From positions 15,747-79,746 of the forward strand of contig CAKUZR010000012.1 of the NCBI GenBank assembly GCA_934718065.1: DNA of 64,000 nt, read 5' to 3'. This document shows positions 1-7,422 of this stretch, piece by piece; the first letter of the stretch is position 1; every line of letters begins with the position of its first letter. The stretch is from an uncultured Treponema sp. GTDB taxonomy: Bacteria; Spirochaetota; Spirochaetia; Treponematales; Treponemataceae. The position numbers and the translations under genes are program-made. The notes beneath the pieces were generated by a model. That model was not told the DNA's origin and ran no database searches. It saw only the letters and a list, made by a program, of their open reading frames with translations.

Positions 1-271
1 CTGCCGCCTTAGCCTCGTCAAGATATTCAGCCTTTTTTGAAACCTGGTAAAGACGCAGATAGAAAAGCCCGACGCCAGCCGAACCGCCGTAAATAGATTT
101 TGGAGTGAGCATCGGATAATCATCAAAATTTTCCTTTGAATCCGGGCTCTGGCTCCAAATCTTTCCGAACTTGCTGGCCTTTCCAGTTGTTTTTATCCAG
201 TTCGCAGTCTGCTCCGCGAATTTCAAATAATCCTGATCTGTATAATCCTTAAAAAGAATGTTTTCTGACAT
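1..271 (-). CDS. LanC-like protein, N-terminal 90 residues (runs off the window)
   Basis: Open from ATG at 271 to the window edge, with AGGAG seven bases upstream. The reading includes SIYGGSAGVGLFYLRLYQ and then KKAEYLDEAKAA. A GGSAGVG turn followed by a helical LFYLRLY segment and a YLDEA helix is the repeat pattern of the lanthionine synthetase C-like (LanC-like) alpha/alpha toroid. The zinc-binding residues would lie in the missing part, so activity cannot be judged. A small Cys-rich ORF lies 111 bases upstream on the same strand and probably shares its promoter. Other alpha/alpha-barrel proteins remain possible. Confidence 0.55.
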   Translation of the reverse strand, partial: MSENILFKDYTDQDYLKFAEQTANWIKTTGKASKFGKIWSQSPDSKENFDDYPMLTPKSIYGGSAGVGLFYLRLYQVSKKAEYLDEAKAA

Positions 272-382
272 AAAAATACTCCTGTTTCCGCGCAATTTTC
301 AAAGCGCGCATTTTTTGAGAATTAAAATTGTTATGATAAAAAGATTTCCGCTGAAATGAACAGCCTTTCCGCCCGAATCAGA

Positions 383-463
383 CTACGCAAAAAGCCAACA
401 GCAGCACATGACTCCGTTTCTAAAATTTTCACGAACCAGCTTTTCAAAATACCCTTCCATCAT
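383..463 (-). CDS. 26-residue Cys-rich leader peptide candidate
   Basis: ATG at 463 is preceded by CAGGAGGAC, a near-perfect ribosome binding site. The 26-codon frame starts MMEGYFEKLV and ends with MCCCWLFA and a TAG stop. Three consecutive Cys codons plus Trp near the stop recall poly-cysteine upstream ORFs that control sulfur genes by attenuation in other phyla, described best in mycobacteria. It could instead be a small peptide product, given the LanC-like gene downstream, but it has no double-glycine motif. The RBS makes translation likely. The function is inferred. Confidence 0.5.
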   Translation of the reverse strand: MMEGYFEKLVRENFRNGVMCCCWLFA

Positions 464-483
464 GTCCTCCTGTTTTTATATTT

Positions 484-534
484 CCTATTGGATAACTAGA
501 GTATAACAATATTTTACCTACTAAATCAATAGGT
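484..534 (-). promoter_or_regulatory. Promoter and operator upstream of the Cys-rich ORF
   Basis: On the minus strand, TTGATT (524-529) and TATACT (500-505) are 18 bases apart, a good sigma-70-type promoter. The -35 lies inside ACCTACTAAATCAATAGGT (516-534), an inverted repeat ACCTA-N9-TAGGT. A second pair of heptamers, CCTATTG (484-490) and CAATAGG (527-533), flanks the whole promoter. This looks like a repressor site. The CCTA...TAGG style resembles sites of Rrf2-family regulators such as CymR or IscR, but that assignment is a guess. Confidence 0.5.
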
Positions 535-766
535 TTTTATAAGATTTTAAATAAAAATGGCAAAATTTTATAATTTTATCGGTGGTGTTATTCAGAGTTT
601 TTTCAGAAAATAAATTATTTCAACCTTTCCATAAGCATATCCAGAAAAGAATAATTATGAAGAAAAACTGAAAAAAACGTCGGCTGTCTTATCACCAACT
701 TTGAGAAGATTTTTACAACTTACAGCCCGGAAACAACAGGGAAAGTGCTGCAAAATGTAAACTCCG

Positions 767-836
767 CTTAACAAATTTTAGTAAAAATTGTTAAGTAGAC
801 TTAACAATTTCATACCTTTAGAATATATTATAGGCT
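767..836 (+). promoter_or_regulatory. Palindrome-covered promoter of the first AAA_14 gene
   Basis: AAATTGTTAAG (785-795) and CTTAACAATTT (800-810) form a perfect 11-bp inverted repeat around TAGA. A further copy of the arm, CTTAACAAATTT, lies at 767-778. The right arm supplies a -35 TTAACA (801-806), and TATATT (824-829) lies 17 bases on. The predicted transcript start falls at or next to the ATG at 837 and no Shine-Dalgarno sequence exists, so the mRNA may be leaderless. A protein bound to the palindrome would block the -35. The 464-766 stretch holds no clear gene, only a short open segment at about 655-770. Confidence 0.55.
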
Positions 837-2033
837 ATGGAAAGACTTATAGAGATATTCAGAAAAAAAATTGCCTCAACAGAAACGGCTTTTATGCGCA
901 GTCTGGAAAGTCAAATCAACTGGAACGCCCGGCTTGTTTGCATCCGCGGTTCTAGAGGCACAGGAAAAACAACGCTTATTCTCCAGCATATAAAAAAAAC
1001 TTTTGCTGACTCGCTGGACAAAGTGCTTTATGTGAGCCTTGACAATCTTTATTTTTCTGACAACTCGCTTCTTGATTTTGTGGACGGATTTGTAAAAAGA
1101 GGAGGCACACATCTTTTTCTTGATGAAGTTCACAAGTATCCGGACTGGTCGCGCGCAGTTAAAAACATTTATGATGATTATCCAGAGCTGCACGTGGTTT
1201 TCACAGGCTCTTCTCTTCTTGAAATTTTAAATGCGCGTTCTGATTTGAGCCGCCGTGCGCTTGTATACAATTTGCAGGGGCTTTCCTTTAGGGAATATCT
1301 GAATCTTAATGCAAAAACTGACTTTCCGGTTCTTTCCCTTGAAGAAATCTTGCAGAAAAATGAAAATCTTTCGGCTCAGATTGTTTCCAAACTCAAGCCT
1401 TTTGAGTATTTTTCAGATTATCTCAGGCACGGCTATTATCCGTATTTTCTTGAAGGAATTGACGATTACTATGTCCGCCTGAATGAAACTGTGAACCTCA
1501 TTCTGGAAATCGAGCTTCCGCAGCTTAGAAAACTGGATGTCGCATACATTGTGAAAATCAAAAAGCTGCTTGCTGTAATCGGAAAATCTGCGCCGTTCAT
1601 TCCGAATGCAACAGAGATTGCCTCTTCAATTCAAATTTCCCGGCAGACTTTATTGCAGTACTTTGAATACCTGGAGGAATCAAAATTGATTTATCAAGTT
1701 TTCAAGCAGAGCCGAGGACTTGGAGCGCTTGAAAAACCAGACAAAATTTTTCTTGAAAATACAAATCTTATGTATATGTTTGATGATGTTCAGACCGATG
1801 TTGGAAATGTCCGTGAAACTTTTGCGTTCAATCAGCTTTCGCATGCGCACGAAGTCTTGTTTTCTGAGCAGAGTGATTTTTTTGTAGACAAAAAATATAC
1901 ATTTGAAGTCGGCGGAAAAAACAAAAAACGCAGGCAGATAAAAGACGTTTCTGATTCATATATTCTTGCGGACAACATTGAATATGGAACAGACCGAAGA
2001 ATTCCAATCTGGCTTTTGGGATTCCTGTATTGA
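837..2033 (+). CDS. AAA_14/DUF4143-type ATPase
   Basis: 398 residues. A Walker A motif GSRGTGKTT is at about residue 38, a Walker B HLFLDEVHKY at about 92, and the sensor-like TGSSLLEI follows. A winged-helix-like middle (ASSIQISRQTLLQYFEYLEESKLIYQV) and a C-terminal nuclease-fold remnant with FEVGGKNKKRR complete the AAA_14 plus DUF4143 plan. This family is common in bacterial accessory DNA and its role is not settled. Toxin- or defence-like functions have been suggested. It has no operon partner here and sits between a LanC-like gene and a repeat-rich gap. A relative lies at 53682-54890. Its start has no Shine-Dalgarno sequence. Confidence 0.85.
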   Translation: MERLIEIFRKKIASTETAFMRSLESQINWNARLVCIRGSRGTGKTTLILQHIKKTFADSLDKVLYVSLDNLYFSDNSLLDFVDGFVKRGGTHLFLDEVHKYPDWSRAVKNIYDDYPELHVVFTGSSLLEILNARSDLSRRALVYNLQGLSFREYLNLNAKTDFPVLSLEEILQKNENLSAQIVSKLKPFEYFSDYLRHGYYPYFLEGIDDYYVRLNETVNLILEIELPQLRKLDVAYIVKIKKLLAVIGKSAPFIPNATEIASSIQISRQTLLQYFEYLEESKLIYQVFKQSRGLGALEKPDKIFLENTNLMYMFDDVQTDVGNVRETFAFNQLSHAHEVLFSEQSDFFVDKKYTFEVGGKNKKRRQIKDVSDSYILADNIEYGTDRRIPIWLLGFLY

Positions 2034-2160
2034 AAATACCTCTAAAGGGCGCTTTCGGCATATTTTCAATTTGCTCCAGATGGATTTGGCTTGCGCTACG
2101 CTTGTATTAATTAGGAGGGGGGCTTTGCAATTCAAGTATTTCAATCGCTAAAAATCTTCA

Positions 2161-2195
2161 CAAACTGAAAATCTGCCTGCGCTTTTATTTTTTCA
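2161..2195. repeat. Dispersed 35-bp repeat, copy 1
   Basis: The 35-base block beginning CAAACTGAAAATCTGCCTGC recurs at 35742-35776 with one mismatch. Weaker similarity continues about 25 bases further in both copies (CTCGA, CAG, ACTAAT-like). Here it lies in the gap after the AAA_14 gene. The other copy is in the 3' untranslated region of groEL. Confidence 0.6.
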
Positions 2196-2279
2196 TGGAA
2201 AACTCGAAATCCAGACTAATAAAATGCATTTTCAAAAGCGCTATTAACATATTCAAATAAGGCTTTCAGAACTTTCTTA

Positions 2280-2367
2280 ACAGCGTGTCAGAATAATTGC
2301 GACAGTGTGTCAGAGCAACTCCAACAGTGTGTCAGAGTAACTCCAACAGTGTGTCAGAGTAATCTTG
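2280..2367. repeat. 22-bp tandem repeat, four copies
   Basis: Four head-to-tail 22-base units start at 2280, 2302, 2324 and 2346, each beginning ACAGYGTGTCAGA. Units 2 and 3 differ at one base, while units 1 and 4 diverge in the last eight bases. There are no spacers between units, so this is not a CRISPR array. It lies in the otherwise gene-free stretch 2034-2627, which also holds a GC-rich patch near 2040-2130 and nothing else recognisable. Confidence 0.8.
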
Positions 2368-2419
2368 ATACAGTGATTTTGTTTTATTGACACTGTTATT
2401 TTATCTTGCTGACACACTG
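2347..2419. repeat. Nested inverted repeat built on the tandem unit
   Basis: CAGTGTGTCAG (2347-2357, the last tandem unit) is exactly complementary to CTGACACACTG (2409-2419). Inside lies a second pair, ACAGTG (2370-2375) with CACTGT (2391-2396). The two stems are nested and could form a long hairpin or cruciform. There is no T-tract, so it is not a standard terminator. Confidence 0.65.
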
Positions 2420-2627
2420 CCAGAACTATGATAAAACGCTTTCAGCAATCTTCTGACAGGCTTCATAAGATATTTTCAGAACGCTTGCTTTTATATTGAT
2501 TTTTTTAGTATAGCTACAAAGAGTGGGGATAGTGTTTGAAACTGAGAATTGTTTCGGTTGCAAAATTTAATGGGTTTTTAATGTTTCTTACTCAGAGTTA
2601 TTTTTCAGCTCTTTATTTTCTAAAAAT

Positions 2628-2891
2628 TTATAATATGAGCGCAAACCATCTATATGTGTTAAAAACTGTCTTTCTTATTGGCTCATAGTCATAATAGAAA
2701 ATACGATACAGTTCCGAATAGTTATATCTTTTCTTATTGTCAATTTTCTTATAGCTATCTCTATCTTTTAAATGAAAATGACAATATTTTACAAGCTCAT
2801 CAGCACGTTCCTCAGGGCTTTTTTCACCGAATAAATGGTTTGCAACTTTTCTGTAAAATCCACCATCAACTAAAATAGCTGTTTTCTTCAT
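2628..2891 (-). pseudogene. NYN-domain (PIN-like) protein, C-terminally truncated
   Basis: ATG at 2891 follows GGAGGAG by two bases, and the frame begins MKKTAILVDGGFYRKVA. The early acidic ILVDGGFY motif, then ERADELVKYCHFHL and YRIFYYD, matches NYN-domain proteins, a PIN-like RNase fold. Full members are usually about 200 residues. This one stops after 87, before the remaining metal-binding acids, and neither the same nor neighbouring frames downstream resume the domain. The gene is therefore probably broken, though a short working protein cannot be excluded. It has its own promoter and a hairpin leader (2901-3031). Confidence 0.6.
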
Positions 2892-2900
2892 AACTCCTCC

Positions 2901-3031
2901 AAAAAATAAAAAAGACCGCGTAATCTGGAGACTTCCCTTATCTTGGGAGCTCTGTTCATTACCGGTCTGTTCAACCATAGGATTAATTCCCATGCCTTTT
3001 AAATATATCATGCAACTTTACGAAAAGTCAA
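2901..3031 (-). promoter_or_regulatory. Promoter plus structured leader ending in an attenuator
   Basis: On the minus strand, TTGACT (3026-3031) and TATATT (3002-3007) with 18-base spacing give a strong promoter. The predicted RNA first forms a 7-bp hairpin, CAUGGGA with UCCUAUG. It then forms a long stem in which AGACCG and GTAAT (2958-2968) pair with ATTAC and CGGTCT (2913-2924) around an inner UCCC/GGGA helix. TTTTTTATTTTTT (2900-2912) follows, and then the GGAGGAG RBS of the NYN gene. A terminator hard against the RBS is the layout of an attenuator or riboswitch. No known class was recognised. Confidence 0.6.
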
Positions 3032-4357
3032 TTAATTTTGTTTTATACACTTAAAAATGTCGTCGTTTACTAAAAAATTCCCTTTGCAGCCAGCACTTTT
3101 TCCAGCAAGAATATCATTTTCGCTGTCGCCAATCATGTAACTCTGTGACAAATCGATGTTGAAATCCTCTGCCGCTTTTAATAAAAGTCCTGGCTTTGGC
3201 TTCCGGCAGTCACATTCACATTTGTATTCAGGACGCTCGCCTGCAAAACCTTTATCTGTGTGATGCGGACAGTAATAGATTGCGTCTAAATATGCGCCTT
3301 CTTTGCCAAGCTCGGTTTCCATTTTGCTGTGGATTTCTTCAAGCTCCTTAAAAGTCGCCTCTCCACGCGCAATAACCGGCTGGTTTGTAACAACAACTGC
3401 AAGATAGCCGGACTTATTGATTTTTTTGACTGCCTGCGCTACGCCTGGCAAAAGCTCAAACTGCTCCGGCCTTGTGATAAATCCGTTTTTTCTGTTTATC
3501 GTGCCGTCCCGGTCCAAGAAAACCGCTTTCTGCTTTACAGACAAATTTTTCGCATGAACCTTTCCGCTCTTTATGTCGCTTTCTGTCTCATAAAAACGCT
3601 CGGGCGTTCCCATATCTTTTATATACTCGCTTGTATGATATGCGAAAATTTTACCAGTTTTGATTCCAGGCTTTAAAACATCGCGGTCAAGATCGATTTT
3701 ATCCGGAGTTTCTTGATGGCGCGGAACAAAGGTCTTTAAAGTTTCCCGGAGCAATTCCGGAGAGATGATTTCAAGACCCGCATTCACCAAATTTTTATAG
3801 TAAAGCCGTTCATCTTCCTTGGAAAGCCATTTTATAACCCTGCTTGTTTTAACAGGAAGCCCGCCTTTTTCCTGCGGCGGCAAAGTTTCTGTCACAATCA
3901 GGGAAGAATCAAAAGGATGTCCGTTCGGATGCACCGCAAGAGTCGCCCACGAGCTGTGTTCCCTGTGAAATTTTATAAAACGTTTGAAGTCAATGTCAAA
4001 AATCAAATCTCCACAAAGAAGCAGAAAGTCGTCGTCTATAACTGTATTTGTCTGGATTGACTCCAAGTCACGACTGTCCAGCATTTTAAAAAGAGCGCCG
4101 GCAGTTCCAAGAGGATGATTCTCTGTAAAATACGAAATATCCACGCCAAATTTTGAGCCGTCGCCAAAGTAATTCTTGATTACGTTTCCTAAATGCCCCA
4201 CGCCAATTGTAATATCGGTAAGTCCGCATGATTTTAAGTTTTCAATCTGATACTGAAGAATCGGTTTTCCGCAAATTTCTATCATCGGCTTCGGAACATC
4301 GCTCCGCACTGGCTGAATTCGTGTTCCCATTCCGCCAGCCATTATTATAGTTTTCAT
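3032..4357 (-). CDS. hddC-gmhB: Fused heptose-1-phosphate guanylyltransferase and heptose-bisphosphate phosphatase
   Basis: 441 residues in two parts. Residues 1 to about 240 are a nucleotidyltransferase (MAGGMGTRIQPVRSDVPKP at the start, LLCGDLIFD in the middle) matching HddC, which makes GDP-D-glycero-alpha-D-manno-heptose. From about residue 275 a HAD phosphatase begins (AVFLDRDGTINRKNG). It has the GmhB zinc motif (CPHH, then CECDCRKPKP) and GDSENDILAG, and matches the enzyme that removes the 7-phosphate. The two are separate genes in many species and fused in some. It follows gmhA by six bases and ends the heptose operon. Confidence 0.88.
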   Translation of the reverse strand: MKTIIMAGGMGTRIQPVRSDVPKPMIEICGKPILQYQIENLKSCGLTDITIGVGHLGNVIKNYFGDGSKFGVDISYFTENHPLGTAGALFKMLDSRDLESIQTNTVIDDDFLLLCGDLIFDIDFKRFIKFHREHSSWATLAVHPNGHPFDSSLIVTETLPPQEKGGLPVKTSRVIKWLSKEDERLYYKNLVNAGLEIISPELLRETLKTFVPRHQETPDKIDLDRDVLKPGIKTGKIFAYHTSEYIKDMGTPERFYETESDIKSGKVHAKNLSVKQKAVFLDRDGTINRKNGFITRPEQFELLPGVAQAVKKINKSGYLAVVVTNQPVIARGEATFKELEEIHSKMETELGKEGAYLDAIYYCPHHTDKGFAGERPEYKCECDCRKPKPGLLLKAAEDFNIDLSQSYMIGDSENDILAGKSAGCKGNFLVNDDIFKCIKQN

Positions 4358-4363
4358 ATTTGC

Positions 4364-4996
4364 CTACTCCTTCCAGAAATATTCCTCGACTTCAAGACAG
4401 AGCGCATGGTAGACAGGAAGATGAAGCTCCTGAATTTTAAATGTTTCGTTCTCAGGAACGACAATTGCAATGTCGGCAAGCTCCTTCAGTTTTCCGCCCG
4501 ATTTTCCTGTGAGCGCGATTGTTACAAGCCCTTTCGCTTTCGAGACAACCGTCGGATAGATTATATCCTTTGAATTTCCAGATGTTGAGATTCCTAGGAA
4601 AACATCGCCAAACTTTCCGTAGCCGTTCACCTGCTGGGCAAACATAACATTTCCGTCAACATCATTAAGGCTGGCCGTCATAAGCGCGGCGTTATTTGTA
4701 AGCGCAATCACCGGAAGAGAGCCTTGCAGCTTGTCTGAAAGATACTCGCCGGTCTCCTCGTTGATTTTTTTGATTGACTCTAAAAATTTATCCGCAGGCT
4801 TTCGCTTTTTTACAAAACTTTTCAAAAGCTCGCCCGAAATATGGTCGCTGTCCGCACAGCTTCCGCCATTTCCGGCGACAAGAAGTTTTCCGCCGTTCTC
4901 AAATGATTTTATGAGAGCAGCCGCGGCTTTTTCAATATCCACCTTGCACGCTAAAAGCGCAGGATATCGTCCGCAAAGTTCGTCTATGTATTTCAT
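4364..4996 (-). CDS. gmhA: Phosphoheptose isomerase
   Basis: 210 residues forming one SIS domain. AGNGGSCADSDHISGELL at about residue 41 binds phosphosugar, STSGNSKDI at about 137 is the second phosphate loop, and ETFKIQELHLPVYHALCLEVEEYF matches the C-terminal catalytic helix. It converts sedoheptulose 7-phosphate to heptose 7-phosphate, the first committed step. The ATG overlaps the hddA stop by four bases, so the two are translationally coupled. The length is slightly above the usual 190-200 because of a helical insert around residues 65-85. Confidence 0.9.
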   Translation of the reverse strand: MKYIDELCGRYPALLACKVDIEKAAAALIKSFENGGKLLVAGNGGSCADSDHISGELLKSFVKKRKPADKFLESIKKINEETGEYLSDKLQGSLPVIALTNNAALMTASLNDVDGNVMFAQQVNGYGKFGDVFLGISTSGNSKDIIYPTVVSKAKGLVTIALTGKSGGKLKELADIAIVVPENETFKIQELHLPVYHALCLEVEEYFWKE

Positions 4997-5997
4997 GACA
5001 ATTTCTCCTCGTAGTCTTCCGCTGAGTAATAAATGATTTTTGTGCCGTCGTTTTCAAACTTGAACGGAACGTGCATCTGGCCTTTCAGGGCTTCTTTTAC
5101 TGCCTGCTGTTTTTCTTTCGGAACATAGAAAAGCAAGAATCCTCCTCCGCCTGCGCCAAGAAGTTTTCCGCCAAGCGCGCCGGCAGTGACCGCCTTTTGA
5201 TACTGCTCATCGATTGAGCCTGTTGAAATTCCGCTGGAGATTCCGCGCTTTAGCTTCCAGGTGTGGTCAAGAAGACGTCCGAACTCGTCAAGCGGAATAT
5301 TTTTGTCTGTCAGGATTTTTTCCGCATCATCAACAAGCTTGTACATCTCAAGAAGCTCAGAAGTCTTGTCTTTCATTGATTTTTCAGTACCTTTCTGGAT
5401 GTCAGAGCTGAACCGGCTGAATCCTGTGAAGAAAAGCATCAGGTGATTGTTCAAATCCTCTTTCCGCTCTTTTGACATAATCACGGGTCGCACAGTATAT
5501 CCGCCGCGAGAAAAGTCAATTCTGTTGAATCCGCCGAACGAAGCGGCAATCTGGTCTTGAATTCCGCCGGACTCTGCGCATAAAGTGCGCTCCAGATAAA
5601 TCGCATCGTCCGCAAGCTTCCGTTTGTCTGCGTATTTTCCTTTCAGCGCATAGAACGCCTCAATCATTCCAACAGCAAAGCTGGAAGAAGTTCCGAGTCC
5701 GCTCCGGGCAGGCAGGTCAGCCTCGTAAGTCAGGCGGATTTTGTGCATGTCAAGCCAGTGCATGGCATTGCGGATTGCAGGATGCTGTATTTCATTTATG
5801 CTGTTGACTTTCTCTTCCCTTGAATAGGTCAAATGCGTTTTGTAGTCAAAAAACGGCGGCAAGTGGCGCACCGTAACGTAAGCATACTTGTCGAATGTCG
5901 TCGAGAGAACCGCGCCGCCGTGCTCGTTGTAGAATCCTGAAAAATCCGTTCCGCCGCCGAAGAACGACATCCTGAATGGGGTTTGGGTAATTATCAT
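4993..5997 (-). CDS. hddA: D-glycero-alpha-D-manno-heptose 7-phosphate kinase
   Basis: 334 residues of the GHMP kinase family. The opening RMSFFGGGTDFSGFY, the phosphate loop LPARSGLGTSSSFAVG at about residue 97 and the C-terminal GGKLLGAGGGGFLLFY are all present. The family member with this N-terminus phosphorylates heptose 7-phosphate at C1 on the GDP-heptose route used for S-layer, capsule or O-antigen glycans. It is first of three genes with gmhA and hddC-gmhB. AGGAG lies eight bases before the ATG. A GGAAAC/GTTTCC inverted repeat sits just upstream in the 120-base gap to the next gene. Confidence 0.9.
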   Translation of the reverse strand: MIITQTPFRMSFFGGGTDFSGFYNEHGGAVLSTTFDKYAYVTVRHLPPFFDYKTHLTYSREEKVNSINEIQHPAIRNAMHWLDMHKIRLTYEADLPARSGLGTSSSFAVGMIEAFYALKGKYADKRKLADDAIYLERTLCAESGGIQDQIAASFGGFNRIDFSRGGYTVRPVIMSKERKEDLNNHLMLFFTGFSRFSSDIQKGTEKSMKDKTSELLEMYKLVDDAEKILTDKNIPLDEFGRLLDHTWKLKRGISSGISTGSIDEQYQKAVTAGALGGKLLGAGGGGFLLFYVPKEKQQAVKEALKGQMHVPFKFENDGTKIIYYSAEDYEEKLS

Positions 5998-6118
5998 TTT
6001 TCTGTCTCCTATAAAAAGTCAATGAGGAAACATCTGTTTCCGATTTGAGTTTTTAAGCACATTCGCAATGTAATGAGAATATGCAGTTAATAAAAAAGTT
6101 TGCAGCGCAAAATTTTTA

Positions 6119-7234
6119 TCAAGTCTCTTTAAAATTTAAATTTTTTGATTGAACTCTCTCCAGCAGAAGTTCGTCCAAGTGATTTTTGTCATAGATTTCC
6201 CTAAAAAGTTTTGCATTTGCTTTTTTCTGTCCGAGTGAAAACGGATCAAAACTATTGAGCGTCTGAGCAAATTCCTCAGCGTTTAAGGCAAGATTAACCA
6301 TTTCTTTGATTTCTGGAATTCCTTCAAATGCGACATCAGTTCCGACAACAGGCGTGCCAGTGATGAAACTGTCTAAAACCTTCACTTTTACACCAGCGCC
6401 TTCAAAAAGAGGCACAACCATCGCGCTGTTTTTTACAATCTGCTTGTAGCTGTCCTTGACAAATCCGAGATATTTAATTCCGGCAGGTTTTAGATATTTC
6501 TCTTCATTTTCCTTTGAAAGACCGCCCCCCATCACAAAAAGCGACTTCTTTATCTCTGAATTCAAATGAGGGAAAACATTTTTTATAAACCAGATCAAAC
6601 CTAAAAGATTTTCATTACGTGACCACAGCCCGAAAAACAAAAATGATTTTTTTGACGGAATTGTCGCTGGAAAATCAAACTCGTTCAGATATTCATTTGT
6701 AAAAGCCGCATTGATTCCATAAGTTGATTTTACTATTTGAGAATCTTTTTCTGACGGAACAAAAACATAGCTTGCACTTTTTAAGATTTTGCGTTCTGTA
6801 TTTTTTATCCAGGAAAGAAAGAATTTGTTCTGCCTTGAAAATTTCTGCGCCAGAATGTCATGGCATCGCACAACCTTGCACGGATGTTCTATAAAAAGCG
6901 AATAAATCGCAACCTGTGTAAAATCAAAGTAGAGTACATCATATTGCGGTGCAATTTTCTGCAAATATTTCAGAACCTTCCTGCTAAAACGTTTTGTAAA
7001 AAGAGGAAATGCAGAGGGAAAGAGAACTGAATTTATAAACGACGGCGAAATTTTTTTTACATTCCTGACAAATTCTTTCGCTTCACATTCATGGTCTGGA
7101 TATGAAAAGTAAAGTAAATCAATCGTGCAATTTTCTGCAAGATGAGAAATGCAGTTCAGGCTGAATGTCTGCCCGCCCGAGCGGTGGTTCGGCGGAAATG
7201 CGGTGATGTAGAGAATTTTAAGCGACGCTTCCAT
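6119..7234 (-). CDS. Glycosyltransferase, GT4-like
   Basis: 371 residues from ATG at 7234, chosen because GGAGG lies six bases upstream and the protein then starts next to the usual first strand, KILYITAFPPNHRSGG. An upstream ATG at 7285 is also open. It has the GT-B plan: a variable N-domain, SFLFFGLWSRNEN at the hinge, and C-domain GGGLSKENEEKYL and VKVLDSFITGTPVVGTDVAFEGIPE, the nucleotide-sugar binding end. Donor and acceptor cannot be told. It contains a G6 run in the GGG codons. It is downstream of the frame-shifted GT32 gene. Confidence 0.75.
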   Translation of the reverse strand: MEASLKILYITAFPPNHRSGGQTFSLNCISHLAENCTIDLLYFSYPDHECEAKEFVRNVKKISPSFINSVLFPSAFPLFTKRFSRKVLKYLQKIAPQYDVLYFDFTQVAIYSLFIEHPCKVVRCHDILAQKFSRQNKFFLSWIKNTERKILKSASYVFVPSEKDSQIVKSTYGINAAFTNEYLNEFDFPATIPSKKSFLFFGLWSRNENLLGLIWFIKNVFPHLNSEIKKSLFVMGGGLSKENEEKYLKPAGIKYLGFVKDSYKQIVKNSAMVVPLFEGAGVKVKVLDSFITGTPVVGTDVAFEGIPEIKEMVNLALNAEEFAQTLNSFDPFSLGQKKANAKLFREIYDKNHLDELLLERVQSKNLNFKET

Positions 7235-7422
7235 AATGAACCTCCACATTGGTGCTGTTGTCTGAAAATTTAGTTGCCATGTCATGTTTTCTCCAATTTT
7301 TTAACGTAACAACAATGTTTTTATAAATGTCTTTATTTTCATTTTTGCTTTTCCAAATGCAGAATAATTTTTCCAGCTTGAAGAATAGGCATGAATTGCA
7401 TAGCAGTCTTTGTCTGCATTCT

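Noticed and set aside
655..770. Open plus-strand segment ending in ITNFEKIFTTYS...-like sequence before the AAA_14 gene
   Set aside because: It looks somewhat coding but begins after a stop with no start or RBS, and no family could be named. It may be a remnant.
2280..2367. CRISPR-like array
   Set aside because: The 22-base units are directly adjacent with no unique spacers and no cas genes lie nearby.
2913..2968. tRNA-like structure in the NYN leader
   Set aside because: A GTTCAA word exists nearby but no cloverleaf or acceptor stem could be formed.
2892..3011. In-frame N-terminal extension of the NYN protein
   Set aside because: It covers the hairpin, T-tract and RBS, and the start at 2891 has an excellent Shine-Dalgarno sequence and the normal family start.
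7235..7285. Upstream ATG starts for the GT4 gene (7285) and a 20-codon ORF in another frame
   Set aside because: Both have some RBS signal, but the start at 7234 has the best spacing and places the first GT strand correctly.
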